In this document: one piece after another, positions 47,058 to 62,000 of the stretch
How the letters are laid out: each line of letters begins with the position of its first letter
How positions within the stretch are numbered: position 1 is the stretch's first letter
NCBI GenBank assembly: GCA_964057225.1
Contig: OZ059895.1
Span: forward strand, 13,640,001 to 13,704,000
Direction: 5' to 3'
Source of the DNA: Auanema rhodensis
Lineage: Eukaryota > Nematoda > Chromadorea > Rhabditida > Rhabditidae
DNA length: 64,000 bases
Position numbers and translations under genes: made by a program
The notes under the pieces: generated by a model
What the model saw: the letters and a program-made list of their open reading frames with translations, nothing else
The model's database searches: none
What the model was told of the DNA's origin: nothing

Positions 47058-50000
47058 AAAAGGACGTATGCTTAAGTAAGTCATCGACAAATAATGTGAA
47101 AGTTTAAAGTTTTTTTCAAGCATAATTAAAAGCATGTATACTTCTTCCATATTATTATTCGTTGATTGGTATACGCGCATGCGTTTTACTGTGAACATAC
47201 GCAGTACTTGTCGAGCACTTACATAAGGATACCTTCCAGTTCCATTCAATTGCTGCGTTATGATTTCACTATCGAGCACTTACGTAAGCATGTATGCTTC
47301 TTTAATATCTGAATATTCATCTTGCATCTAAGACATCTAACTCTTTGTAGTTTCAAGCATAATTAACAAACAATAACATGATACTTTTGTTTTTGAAATT
47401 AACTTCTAATTCCAAACATATTCGTTAATGAATATACGCGCATGTGCTTTACTGTGAACATACGCAGTACTTGTCGAGCACTTACGTAAGCATTTAAACT
47501 TATTCCATATCTGAATGTTCATATCTTGCATCAAAGACATCTAACTGTTTGTTGTTTCAAGCATAATTAACAAACAATGACATCATACTTTTGTTTGTGA
47601 TTTAACTTCTAATTCAAAACATATTCGTTAATGGGTATACGCGCAAAGGATCTAGTGTAAACATACGCAGAACTTGTCGAGCACTTACGTAAGGATACCT
47701 TCCAGTTCCATTCAATGGCTGCGTTATGATTTCAGTAACGAGTACTTGCGTAAGCATTTAAACTTATTTCATATCCGAATGTTCATATCTTGCATCTAAG
47801 ACATCTAACTCTTTCTAGTTTCAAGCATAATTAACAAACAATGACATGATACTTTTGTTTTTGAAATTAACTTCTAATTCAAAACATATTCGTTAATGGA
47901 TATACGCGCAAGGGGTCTACTGTGAACTTACGCAGTAGTTGTCGAGCACTTACGTAAGGATACCTTCCAGTTCCATTCAATGGCTGCGTTATGATTTCAG
48001 TAACGAGTACTTGCGTAAGCATTTAAACTTATTTCATATCTGAATGTTGATATCTTGCATCTGAGACATCTAACTCTCTGTAGTTTTCAAGTATAATTAA
48101 AAAACAATGACATGATACTTTTGTTTTTGAAATTAACTTCTAATTCAAAACATATTCGTTAATGGATATACGCGCAAGTGGTCTACTGTGAACTTACGCA
48201 GTAGTTGTCGAGCACTTACGTAAGGATACCTTCGCGTTCTGTTCAATTGTTGCGTTATGATTTCACTATCGAGTACTCGCGTAAGCATTTAAACTTATTT
48301 CATATCTGAATGTTCATATCTTGCATCTAAGACATCTAACTCTATCTAGTTTCAAGCATAATTAACAAAAAATGACATGATACTTTTGTTTGTGATTTAG
48401 CTTCTAATTCCAAACATATTCGTTAATGGATATACGCGCAAGTGGTCTACTGTGAACTTACGCAGTAGTTGTCGAGCACTTACGTAAGGATACCTTCATG
48501 TTCCATTCAATCGCTGTGTTATGATTTCACTATCGAGTACTTTCGTAAGTATTTAAACTGATTCCATATCTGAATGTTCACATCTTGCATCTAAGACATC
48601 TAACTCTATCTAGTTTCAAGCATAATTAACAAAAAATGACATGATACTTTTGTTTGTGATTTAGCTTCTAATTCCAAACATATTCGTTAATGGATATACG
48701 CGCAAGTGGTCTACTGTGAACTTACGCAGTAGTTGTCGAGCACTTACGTAAGGATACCTTCGCGTTCTGTTCAATTGTTGCGTTATGATTTCACTATCGA
48801 GTACTCGCGTAAGCATTTAAACTTATTTCATATCCGAATGTTCATATCTTGCATCTAAGACATCTAACTCTTTCTAGTTTCAAGCATAATTAACAAACAA
48901 TGACATGATACTTTTGTTTTTGAAATTAACTTCTAATTCCAAACATATTCGTTAATTGATATACGCGCAAGTGGTCTACTGTGAACTTACGCAGTAGTTG
49001 TCGAGCACTTACGTAAGGATACCTTCGCGTTCTGTTCAATTGTTGCGTTATGATTTCACTATCGAGTACTCGCGTAAGCATTTAAACTTATTTCATATCT
49101 GAATGTTCATATCTTGCATCTAAAACATCTAACTCTATCTAGTTTCAAGCATAATTAACAATCAAGGGCATGATACTTTTGTTTTTGAAATTAACTTCTA
49201 ATTCCAAACATATTCGTTAATGGGTATACACGCAAAGGATCTAGTGTGAACATACGCAGTAGTTGTCGAGCACTTACGTAAGGATACCTTCATGTTCCAT
49301 TCAATCGCTGTGTTATGATTTCACTATCGAGTACTTGCGTAAGCATTTAAACTTATTTCATATCTGATTGTTCGTATCTTGAATCTAAGACATCTAACTC
49401 TCTGTAGTTTTCAAGCATAATTAATAAACAATGACATGATACTTTTGTTTTTGAAATTAACTTCTAATTCCAAACATATTCGTTAATGGGTATACACGCA
49501 AAGGATCTAGTGTGAACATACGCAGAACTTGTCGAGCACTTACGTAAGGATACCTTCGCGTTCTGTTCAATTGTTGCGTTATGATTTCACTATCGAGTAC
49601 TTGCGTAAGCATTTAAACTTATTTCATATCTGATTGTTCGTATCTTGAATCTAAGACATCTAACTCTCTGTAGTTTTCAAGCATAATTAACAATCAAGGG
49701 CATGATACTTTTGTTTTTGAAATTAACTTCTAATTCCAAACATATTCGTTAATGGATATACGCGCAAGTGGTCTACTGTGAACTTACGCAGTAGTTGTCG
49801 AGCACTTACGTAAGGATACCTTCATGTTCCATTCAATCGCTGTGTTATGATTTCACTATCGAGTACTTTCGTAAGTATTTAAACTGATTCCATATCTGAA
49901 TGTTCATATCTTGCATCAAAGACATCTAACTCGTTTTATTTTCCAAGTATAATGAACAATCAATGACATGATACTTTTGTTTTTGAAATTAACTTCTAAT

Positions 50001-53000
50001 TCCAAACATATTCGTTAATGGATATACGCGCAAGTGGTCTACTGTGAACTTACGCAGTAGTTGTCGAGCACTTACGTAAGGATACCTTCCAGTTCCATTC
50101 AATTGCTGCGTTATGATTTCACTATCGAGTACATGCGTAAGCATTTAAACTTATTTCATATCCGAATGTTCATATCTTGCATCTAAGACATCTAACTCTT
50201 TCTAGTTTCAAGCATAATTAACAAACAATGACATGATACTTTTGTTTTTGAAATTAACTTCTAATTCCAAACATATTCGTTAATTGATATACGCGCAAGT
50301 GGTCTACTGTGAACTTACGCAGTAGTTGTCGAGCACTTACGTAAGGATACCTTCGCGTTCTGTTCAATTGTTGCGTTATGATTTCACTATCGAGTACTCG
50401 CGTAAGCATTTAAACTTATTTCATATCTGAATGTTCATATCTTGCATCTAAAACATCTAACTCTATCTAGTTTCAAGCATAATTAACAATCAAGGGCATG
50501 ATACTTTTGTTTTTGAAATTAACTTCTAATTCCAAACATATTCGTTAATGGGTATACACGCAAAGGATCGAGTGTGAACATACGCAGTAGTTGTCGAGCA
50601 CTTACGTAAGGATACCTTCATGTTCCATTCAATCGCTGTGTTATGATTTCACTATCGAGTACTTGCGTAAGCATTTAAACTGATTCCATATCTGAATGTT
50701 CATATCTTGCATCAAAGACATCTAACTCTCTGTAGTTTTCAAGCATAATTAATAAACAATGACATGATACTTTTGTTTTTGAAATTAACTTCTAATTCCA
50801 AACATATTCGTTAATGGATATACGCGCAAGTGTTCTGCTGTGAACTTACGCAGTAGTTGTCGAGCACTTACGTAAGGATACCTTCGCGTTCTGTTCAATT
50901 GTTGCGTTATGATTTCACTATCGAGTACTCGCGTAAGCATTTAAACTTATTTCATATCTGAATGTTCATATCTTGCATCTAAGACATCTAACTCTATCTA
51001 GTTTCAAGCATAATTAACAATCAAGGGCATGATACTTTTGTTTTTGAAATTAACTTCTAATTCCAAACATATTCGTTAATGGGTATACACGCAAAGGATC
51101 TAGTGTGAACATACGCAGTAGTTGTCGAGCACTTACGTAAGGATACCTTCATGTTCCATTCAATCGCTGTGTTATGATTTCACTATCGAGTACTCGCGTA
51201 AGCATTTAAACTTATTTCATATCTGAATGTTCATATCTTGCATCTAAGACATCTAACTCTTTCTAGTTTCAAGCATTATTAACAAACAATGCCATGATAC
51301 TTTTGTTTTTGAAATTAACTTCTAATTCCAAACATATTCGTTAATGGATATACGCGCAAAGGATCTAGTGTGAACATACGCAGTAGTTGTCGAGCACTTA
51401 CGTAAGGATACCTTCATGTTCCATTCAATCGCTGTGTTATGATTTCACTATCGAGTACTTGCGTAAGCATTTAAACTTATTTCATATCGGAATGTTCATA
51501 TCTTGCATCTAAGACATCTAACTCTTTCTAGTTTCAAGCATAATTAACAAACAATGACATGATACTTTTGTTGTTGAAATTAACTTCAAATCCCAAACAT
51601 ATTCGTTAATGGATATACGCGTAAGTGGTCTAATGTGAACTTACGCAGTAGTTGTCGAGTACTTACGTAAGGATACCTTCCAGTTCCATTCAATTGCTGC
51701 GTTATGATTTCACTATCGAGTACTTGCGTAAGCATTTAAACTTATTTCATATCTGAATGTTCATATCTTGCATCTAAGACATCTAACTCTCTGTAGTTTT
51801 CAAGCATAATTAATAAACAATGACATGATACTTTTGTTTTTGAAATTAACTTCTAATTCCAAACATATTCGTTAATGGGTATACACGCAAAGGATCGAGT
51901 GTGAACATACGCAGAACTTGTCGAGCACTTATGTAAGGATACCTTCATGTTCCATTCAATCGCTGTGTTATGATTTCACTATCAAGTACTTGCGTAAGCA
52001 TTTAAACTTATTTCATATCTGATTGTTCGTATCTTGCATCTAAGACATCTAACTCTCTGCAGTTTTCAAGCATAATTAATAAACAATGACATGATACTTT
52101 TGTTTTTGAAATTAACTTCTAATTCCAAACATATTCGTTAATGGATATACGCGCAAGTGGTCTACTGTGAACTTACGCAGTAGTTGTCGAGCACTTACGT
52201 AAGGATACCTTCCAGTTGCATTCAATTGCTGCGTTATGATTTCACTATCGAGTACTTGCGTAAGCATTTAAACTTATTTCATATCTGAATGTTCATATCT
52301 TGCATCTAAGACATCTAACTCGTTTTATTTTTCAAGTATAATTAACAATCAAGGGCATGATATTTTTGTTTTTAAAAGTAACTTCTAATTCCAAACATAT
52401 TCGTTAATGGGTATACACGCAAAGGATCTAGTGTGAACATACGCAGAACTTGTCGAGCACTTACGTAAGGATACCTTCATGTTCCATTCAATCGCTGTGT
52501 TATGATTTCACTATCGAGTACTCGCGTAAGCATTTAAACTTATTTCATATCTGAATGTTCATATCTTGCATCTAAGACATCTAACTCTATCTAGTTTCAA
52601 GCATAATTAACAAACAATGACATGATACTTTTGTTTTCGAAATTAACTTCTAATTCCAAACATATTCGTTAATGGGTATACACGCAAAGGATCTAGTGTG
52701 AACATACGCAGAACTTGTCGAGCACTTACGTAAGGATACCTTCATGTTCCATTCAATTGTTGCGTTATGATTTCACTATCGAGTACTTGCGTAAGCATTT
52801 AAACTTATTTCATATCTGAATGTTCATATCTTGCATCTAAGACATCTAACTCTCTGTAGTTTTCAAGCATAATTAATAAACAATGACATGATACTTTTGT
52901 TTTTGAAATTAACTTCTAATTCCAAACATATTCGTTAATGGGTATACACGCAAAGGATCGAGTGTGAACATACGCAGAACTTGTCGAGCACTTACGTAAG

Positions 53001-56000
53001 GATACCTTCCAGTTCCATTCAATGGCTGCGTTATGATTTCACTATCGAGTACTTGCGTAAGCATTTAAACTTATTTCATATCTGAATGTTCATATCTTGC
53101 ATCTAAGACATCTAACTCTCTGTAGTTTTCAAGCATAATTAATAAACAATGACATGATACTTTTGTTTTTGAAATTAACTTCTAATTCCAAACATATTCG
53201 TTAATGGATATACGCGTAAGTGGTCTAATGTGAACTTACGCAGTAGTTGTCGAGCACTTACGTAAGGATACCTTCCAGTTCCATTCAATTGCTGCGTTAT
53301 GATTTCACTATCGAGTACTTGCGTAAGCATTTAAACTTATTTCATATCTGAATGTTCATATCTTGCATCTAAGACATCTAACTCTCTGTAGTTTTCAAGC
53401 ATAATTAATAAACAATGACATGATACTTTTGTTTTTGAAATTAACTTCTAATTCCAAACATATTCGTTAATGGGTATACACGCAAAGGATCGAGTGTGAA
53501 CATACGCAGAACTTGTCGAGCACTTATGTAAGGATACCTTCATGTTCCATTCAATCGCTGTGTTATGATTTCACTATCAAGTACTTGCGTAAGCATTTAA
53601 ACTTATTTCATATCTGAATGTTCATATCTTGCATCTAAGACATCTAACTCTATCTAGTTTCAAGCATAATTAACAAACAATGACATGATACTTTTGTTTT
53701 CGAAATTAACTTCTAATTCCAAACATATTCGTTAATGGGTATACACGCAAAGGATCTAGTGTGAACATACGCAGAACTTGTCGAGCACTTACGTAAGGAT
53801 ACCTTCATGTTCCATTCAATTGTTGCGTTATGATTTCACTATCGAGTACTTGCGTAAGCATTTAAACTTATTTCATATCTGAATGTTCATATCTTGCATC
53901 TAAGACATCTAACTCTCTGTAGTTTTCAAGCATAATTAATAAACAATGACATGATACTTTTGTTTTTGAAATTAACTTCTAATTCCAAACATATTCGTTA
54001 ATGGGTATACACGCAAAGGATCGAGTGTGAACATACGCAGAACTTGTCGAGCACTTACGTAAGGATACCTTCCAGTTCCATTCAATTGCTGCGTTATGAT
54101 TTCACTATCGAGTACTTGCGTAAGCATTTAAACTTATTTCATATCTGAATGTTCATATCTTGCATCTAAGACATCTAACTCTTTCTAGTTTCAAGCATTA
54201 TTAACAAACAATGCCATGATACTTTTGTTTTTGAAATTAACTTCTAATTCCAAACATATTCGTTAATGGATATACGCGCAAAGGATCTAGTGTGAACATA
54301 CGCAGTAGTTGTCGAGCACTTACGTAAGGATACCTTCATGTTCCATTCAATCGCTGTGTTATGATTTCACTATCGAGTACTTGCGTAAGCATTTAAACTT
54401 ATTTCATATCGGAATGTTCATATCTTGCATCTAAGACATCTAACTCTTTCTAGTTTCAAGCATAATTAACAAACAATGACATGATACTTTTGTTGTTGAA
54501 ATTAACTTCTAATTCCAAACATATTCGTTAATGGGTATACACGCAAAGGATCTAGTGTGAACATACGCAGAACTTGTCGAGCACTTACGTAAGGATACCT
54601 TCATGTTCCATTCAATTGTTGCGTTATGATTTCACTATCGAGTACTTGCGTAAGCATTTAAACTTATTTCATATCTGAATGTTCATATCTTGCATCTAAG
54701 ACATCTAACTCTCTGCAGTTTTCAAGCATAATTAATAAACAATGACATGATACTTTTGTTTTTGAAATTAACTTCTAATCCCAAACATATTCGTTAATGG
54801 ATATACGCGTAAGTGGTCTAATGTGAACTTACGCAGTAGTTGTCGAGCACTTACGTAAGGATACCTTCCAGTTCCATTCAATTGCTGCGTTATGATTTCA
54901 CTATCGAGTACTTGCGTAAGCATTTAAACTTATTTCATATCTGAATGTTCATATCTTGCATCTAAGACATCTAACTCTCTGTAGTTTTCAAGCATAATTA
55001 ATAAACAATGACATGATACTTTTGTTTTTGAAATTAACTTCTAATTCCAAACATATTCGTTAATGGGTATACACGCAAAGGATCGAGTGTGAACATACGC
55101 AGAACTTGTCGAGCACTTATGTAAGGATACCTTCATGTTCCATTCAATCGCTGTGTTATGATTTCACTATCAAGTACTTGCGTAAGCATTTAAACTTATT
55201 TCATATCTGATTGTTCGTATCTTGCATCTAAGACATCTAACTCTCTGCAGTTTTCAAGCATAATTAATAAACAATGACATGATACTTTTGTTTTTGAAAT
55301 TAACTTCTAATTCCAAACATATTCGTTAATGGATATACGCGCAAGTGGTCTACTGTGAACTTACGCAGTAGTTGTCGAGCACTTACGTAAGGATACCTTC
55401 CAGTTGCATTCAATTGCTGCGTTATGATTTCACTATCGAGTACTTGCGTAAGCATTTAAACTTATTTCATATCTGAATGTTCATATCTTGCATCTAAGAC
55501 ATCTAACTCGTTTTATTTTTCAAGTATAATTAACAATCAAGGGCATGATATTTTTGTTTTTAAAAGTAACTTCTAATTCCAAACATATTCGTTAATGGGT
55601 ATACACGCAAAGGATCTAGTGTGAACATACGCAGAACTTGTCGAGCACTTACGTAAGGATACCTTCATGTTCCATTCAATCGCTGTGTTATGATTTCACT
55701 ATCGAGTACTCGCGTAAGCATTTAAACTTATTTCATATCTGAATGTTCATATCTTGCATCTAAGACATCTAACTCTATCTAGTTTCAAGCATAATTAACA
55801 AACAATGACATGATACTTTTGTTTTCGAAATTAACTTCTAATTCCAAACATATTCGTTAATGGGTATACACGCAAAGGATCTAGTGTGAACATACGCAGA
55901 ACTTGTCGAGCACTTACGTAAGGATACCTTCATGTTCCATTCAATTGTTGCGTTATGATTTCACTATCGAGTACTCGCGTAAGCATTTAAACTTATTTCA

Positions 56001-59000
56001 TATCTGAATGTTCATATCTTGCATCAAAGACATCTAACTCTTTCTAGTGTCAAGCATAATTAACAAACAATGACATGATACTTTTGTTTTTGAAATTAAC
56101 TTCTAATTCCAAACATATTCGTTAATGGATATACGCGTAAGTGGTCTAATGTGAACTTACGCAGTAGTTGTCGAGCACTTACGTAAGGATACCTTCCAGT
56201 TCCATTCAATTGCTGCGTTATGATTTCACTATCGAGTACTTGCGTAAGCATTTAAACTTATTTCATATCTGAATGTTCATATCTTGCATCTAAGACATCT
56301 AACTCTCTGTAGTTTTCAAGCATAATTAATAAACAATGACATGATACTTTTGTTTTTGAAATTAACTTCTAATTCCAAACATATTCGTTAATGGGTATAC
56401 ACGCAAAGGATCGAGTGTGAACATACGCAGAACTTGTCGAGCACTTATGTAAGGATACCTTCATGTTCCATTCAATCGCTGTGTTATGATTTCACTATCA
56501 AGTACTTGCGTAAGCATTTAAACTTATTTCATATCTGATTGTTCGTATCTTGCATCTAAGACATCTAACTCTCTGCAGTTTTCAAGCATAATTAATAAAC
56601 AATGACATGATACTTTTGTTTTTGAAATTAACTTCTAATTCCAAACATATTCGTTAATGGATATACGCGCAAGTGGTCTACTGTGAACTTACGCAGTAGT
56701 TGTCGAGCACTTACGTAAGGATACCTTCCAGTTGCATTCAATTGCTGCGTTATGATTTCACTATCGAGTACTTGCGTAAGCATTTAAACTTATTTCATAT
56801 CTGAATGTTCATATCTTGCATCTAAGACATCTAACTCGTTTTATTTTTCAAGTATAATTAACAATCAAGGGCATGATATTTTTGTTTTTAAAAGTAACTT
56901 CTAATTCCAAACATATTCGTTAATGGGTATACACGCAAAGGATCTAGTGTGAACATACGCAGAACTTGTCGAGCACTTACGTAAGGATACCTTCATGTTC
57001 CATTCAATCGCTGTGTTATGATTTCACTATCGAGTACTCGCGTAAGCATTTAAACTTATTTCATATCTGAATGTTCATATCTTGCATCTAAGACATCTAA
57101 CTCTATCTAGTTTCAAGCATAATTAACAAACAATGACATGATACTTTTGTTTTCGAAATTAACTTCTAATTCCAAACATATTCGTTAATGGGTATACACG
57201 CAAAGGATCTAGTGTGAACATACGCAGAACTTGTCGAGCACTTACGTAAGGATACCTTCATGTTCCATTCAATTGTTGCGTTATGATTTCACTATCGAGT
57301 ACTCGCGTAAGCATTTAAACTTATTTCATATCTGAATGTTCATATCTTGCATCAAAGACATCTAACTCTTTCTAGTGTCAAGCATAATTAACAAACAATG
57401 ACATGATACTTTTGTTTTTGAAATTAACTTCTAATTCCAAACATATTCGTTAATGGATATATGCGCAAGTGGTCTACTGTGAACTTACGCAGTAGTTGTC
57501 GAGCACTTACGTAAGGATACCTTCCAGTTCCATTCAATTGCTGCGTTATGATTTCACTATCGAGTACTTGCGTAAGCATTTAAACTGATTCCATATCTGA
57601 ATGTTCATATCTTGCATCTAAGACATCTAACTCTTTCTAGTTTCAAGCATAATTAACAAACAATGACATGATACTTTTGTTGTTGAAATTAACTTCAAAT
57701 CCCAAACATATTCGTTAATGGATATACGCGTAAGTGGTCTAATGTGAACTTACGCAGTAGTTGTCGAGCACTTACGTAAGGATACCTTCCAGTTCCATTC
57801 AATTGCTGCGTTATGATTTCACTATCGAGTACTTGCGTAAGCATTTAAACTTATTTCATATCTGAATGTTCATATCTTGCATCTAAGACATCTAACTCTC
57901 TGTAGTTTTCAAGCATAATTAATAAACAATGACATGATACTTTTGTTTTTGAAATTAACTTCTAATTCCAAACATATTCGTTAATGGGTATACACGCAAA
58001 GGATCGAGTGTGAACATACGCAGAACTTGTCGAGCACTTACGTAAGGATACCTTCATGTTCCATTCAATCGCTGTGTTATGATTTCACTATCAAGTACTT
58101 GCGTAAGCATTTAAACTTATTTCATATCTGATTGTTCATATCTTGCATCTAAGACATCTAACTCTTTCTAGTTTCAAGCATAATTAACAAACAATGCCAT
58201 GATACTTTTGTTTTTGAAATTAACTTCTAATTCCAAACATATTCGTTAATGGGTATACACGCAAAGGATCTAGTGTGAACATACGCAGTAGTTGTCGAGC
58301 ACTTACGTAAGGATACCTTCCAGTTCCATTCAATTGCTGCGTTATGATTTCACTATCGAGTACTTGCGTAAGCATTTAAACTGATTCCATATCTGAATGT
58401 TCATATCTTGCATCAAAGACATCTAACTCGTTTTATTTTTCAAGTATAATTAACAATCAAGGGCATGATATTTTTGTTTTTAAAAGTAACTTCTAATTCC
58501 AAACATATTCGTTAATGGCTATATGCGCAAAGGATCTAGTGTGAACATACGCAGAACTTGTCGAGCACTTACGTAAGGATACCTTCGCGTTCTGTTCAAT
58601 TGTTGCGTTATGATTTCACTATCGAGTACTTGCGTAACCATTTAAACTTATTTCATATCTGAATGTTCATATCTTGCATCAAAGACATCTAACTCGTTTT
58701 ATTTTTCAAGTATAATTAACAATCAAGGGCATGATACTTTTGTTTTTGAAATTAACTTCTAATTCCAAACATATTCGTTAATGGATATACGCGCAAGTGT
58801 TCTGCTGTGAACTTACGCAGTAGTTCTCGAGCACTTACGTAAGGAGACCTTCCAGTTCCATTCAATTGCTGCGTTATGATTTCACTATCGAGTACATGCG
58901 TAAGCATTTAAACTTATTTCATATCCGAATGTTCATATCTTGCATCTAAGACATCTAACTCTTTCTAGTTTCAAGCATAATTAACAAACAATGACATGAT

Positions 59001-62000
59001 ACTTTTGTTGTTGAAATTAACTTCAAATCCCAAACATATTCGTTAATGGATATGCGCGCAAGTGTTCTGCTGTGAACTTACGCAGTAGTTGTCGAGCACT
59101 TACGTAAGGATACCCTCGCGTTCTGTTCAATTGTTGCGTTATGATTTCACTATCGAGTACTCGCGTAAGCATTTAAACTTATTTCATGTCTGAATGTTCA
59201 TATCTTGCATCTAAGACATCTAACTCTATCTAGTTTCAAGCATAATTAACAATCAAGGGCATGATATTTTTGTTTTTAAAAGTAACTTCTAATTCCAAAC
59301 ATATTCGTTAATGGCTATACGCGCAAAGGATCTAGTGTGAACATACGCAGAACTTGTCGAGCACTTACGTAAGGATACCTTCGCGTTCTGTTCAATTGTT
59401 GCGTTATGATTTCACTATCGAGTACTCGCGTAAGCATTTAAACTTATTTCATATCTGAATGTTCATATCTTGCATCTAAGACATCTAACTCTATCTAGTT
59501 TCAAGCATAATTAACAATCAAGGGCATGATACTTTTGTTTTTGAAATTAACTTCTAATTCCAAACATATTCGTTAATGGGTATACACGCAAAGGATCTAG
59601 TGTGAACATACGCAGTAGTTGTCGAGCACTTACGTAAGGATACCTTCCAGTTCCATTCAATTGCTGCGTTATGATTTCACTATCGAGTACTTGCGTAAGC
59701 ATTTAAACTTATTTCATATCTGAATGTTCATATCTTGCATCTAAGACATCTAACTCTATCTAGTTTCAAGCATAATTAACAAACAATGACATGATACTTT
59801 TGTTTTTGAAATTAACTTCTAATTCCAAACATAATCGTTAATGGGTATACACGCAAAGGATCTAGTGTGAACATACGCAGAACTTGTCGAGCACTTACGT
59901 AAGGATACCTTCGCGTTCTGTTCAATTGTTGCGTTATGATTTCACTATCGAGTACTCGCGTAAGCATTTAAACTTATTTCATATCTGAATGTTCATATCT
60001 TGCATCTAAGACATCTAACTCTATATAGTTTCAAGCATAATTAACAAACAATGACATGATACTTTTGTTTTCGAAATTAACTTCTAATTCCAAACATATT
60101 CGTTAATGGGTATACACGCAAAGGATCTAGTGTGAACATACGCAGAACTTGTCGAGCACTTACGTAAGGATACCTTCATGTTCCATTCAATTGCTGCGTT
60201 ATGATTTCACTATCGAGTACTTGCGTAAGCATTTAAACTTATTTCATATCTGAATGTTCATATCTTGCATCTAAGACATCTAACTCTTTCTAGTTTCAAG
60301 CATAATTAACAAACAATGATATGATACTTTTGTTTTTGAAATTAACTTCTAATTCCAAACATATTCGTTAATGGATATACGCGCAAAGGATCTAGTGTGA
60401 ACATACGCAGTAGTTGTCGAGCACTTACGTAAGGATACCTTCATGTTCCATTCAATCGCTGTGTTATGATTTCACTATCGAGTACTTGCGTAAGCATTTA
60501 AACTTATTTCATATCTGAATGTTCATATCTTGCATCTAAGACATCTAACTCTTTCTAGTTTCAAGCATAATTAACAAACAATGACATGATACTTTTGTTT
60601 TTGAAATTAACTTCTAATTCCAAACATATTCGTTAATGGGTATACACGCAAAGGATCTAGTGTGAACATACGCAGTAGTTGTCGAGCACTTACGTAAGGA
60701 TACCTTCCAGTTCCATTCAATTGCTGTGTTATGATTTCACTATCGAGTACTTGCGTAAGCATTTAAACTTATTTCATATCTGAATGTTCATATCTTGCAT
60801 CTAAGACATCTAACTCTATCTAGTTTCAAGCATAATTAACAATCAAGGGCATGATACTTTTGTTTTTGAAATTAACTTCTAATTCCAAACATATTCGTTA
60901 ATGGGTATACACGCAAAGGATCTAGTGTGAACATACGCAGTAGTTGTCGAGCACTTACGTAAGGATACCTTCCAGTTCCATTCAATTGCTGCGTTATGAT
61001 TTCACTATCGAGTACTTGCGTAAGCATTTAAACTTTTTCATATCTGAATGTTCATATCTTGCATCTAAGACATCTAACTCTTTCTAGTTTCAAGCATAAT
61101 TAACAAACAATGATATGATACTTTTGTTTTTGAAATTAACTTCTAATTCCAAACATATTCGTTAATGGATATACGCGCAAAGGATCTAGTGTGAACATAC
61201 GCAGTAGTTGTCGAGCACTTACGTAAGGATACCTTCATGTTCCATTCAATCGCTGTGTTATGATTTCACTATCGAGTACTTGCGTAAGCATTTAAACTTA
61301 TTTCATATCTGAATGTTCATATCTTGCATCTAAGACATCTAACTCTATCTAGTTTCAAGCATAATTAACAAACAATGACATGATACTTTTGTTTTTGAAA
61401 TTAACTTCTAATTCCAAACATAATCGTTAATGGGTATACACGCAAAGGATCTAGTGTGAACATACGCAGAACTTGTCGAGCACTTACGTAAGGATACCTT
61501 CGCGTTCTGTTCAATTGTTGCGTTATGATTTCACTATCGAGTACTCGCGTAAGCATTTAAACTTATTTCATATCTTAATGTTCATATCTTGCATCTAAGA
61601 TATCTAACTCTATATAGTTTCAAGCATAATTAACAAACAATGACATGATACTTTTGTTTTTGAAATTAACTTCTAATTCCAAACATATTCGTTAATGGGT
61701 ATACACGCAAAGGATCTAGTGTGAACATACGCAGAACTTGTCGAGCACTTACGTAAGGATACCTTCATGTTCCATTCAATCGCTGTGTTATGATTTCACT
61801 ATCGAGTACTTTCGTAAGTATTTAAACTGATTCCATATCTGAATGTTCATATCTTGCATCTAAGACATCTAACTCTTTCTAGTTTCAAGCATAATTAACA
61901 AACAATGATATGATACTTTTGTTTTTGAAATTAACTTCTAATTCCAAACATATTCGTTAATGGATATACGCGCAAAGGATCTAGTGTGAACATACGCAGT

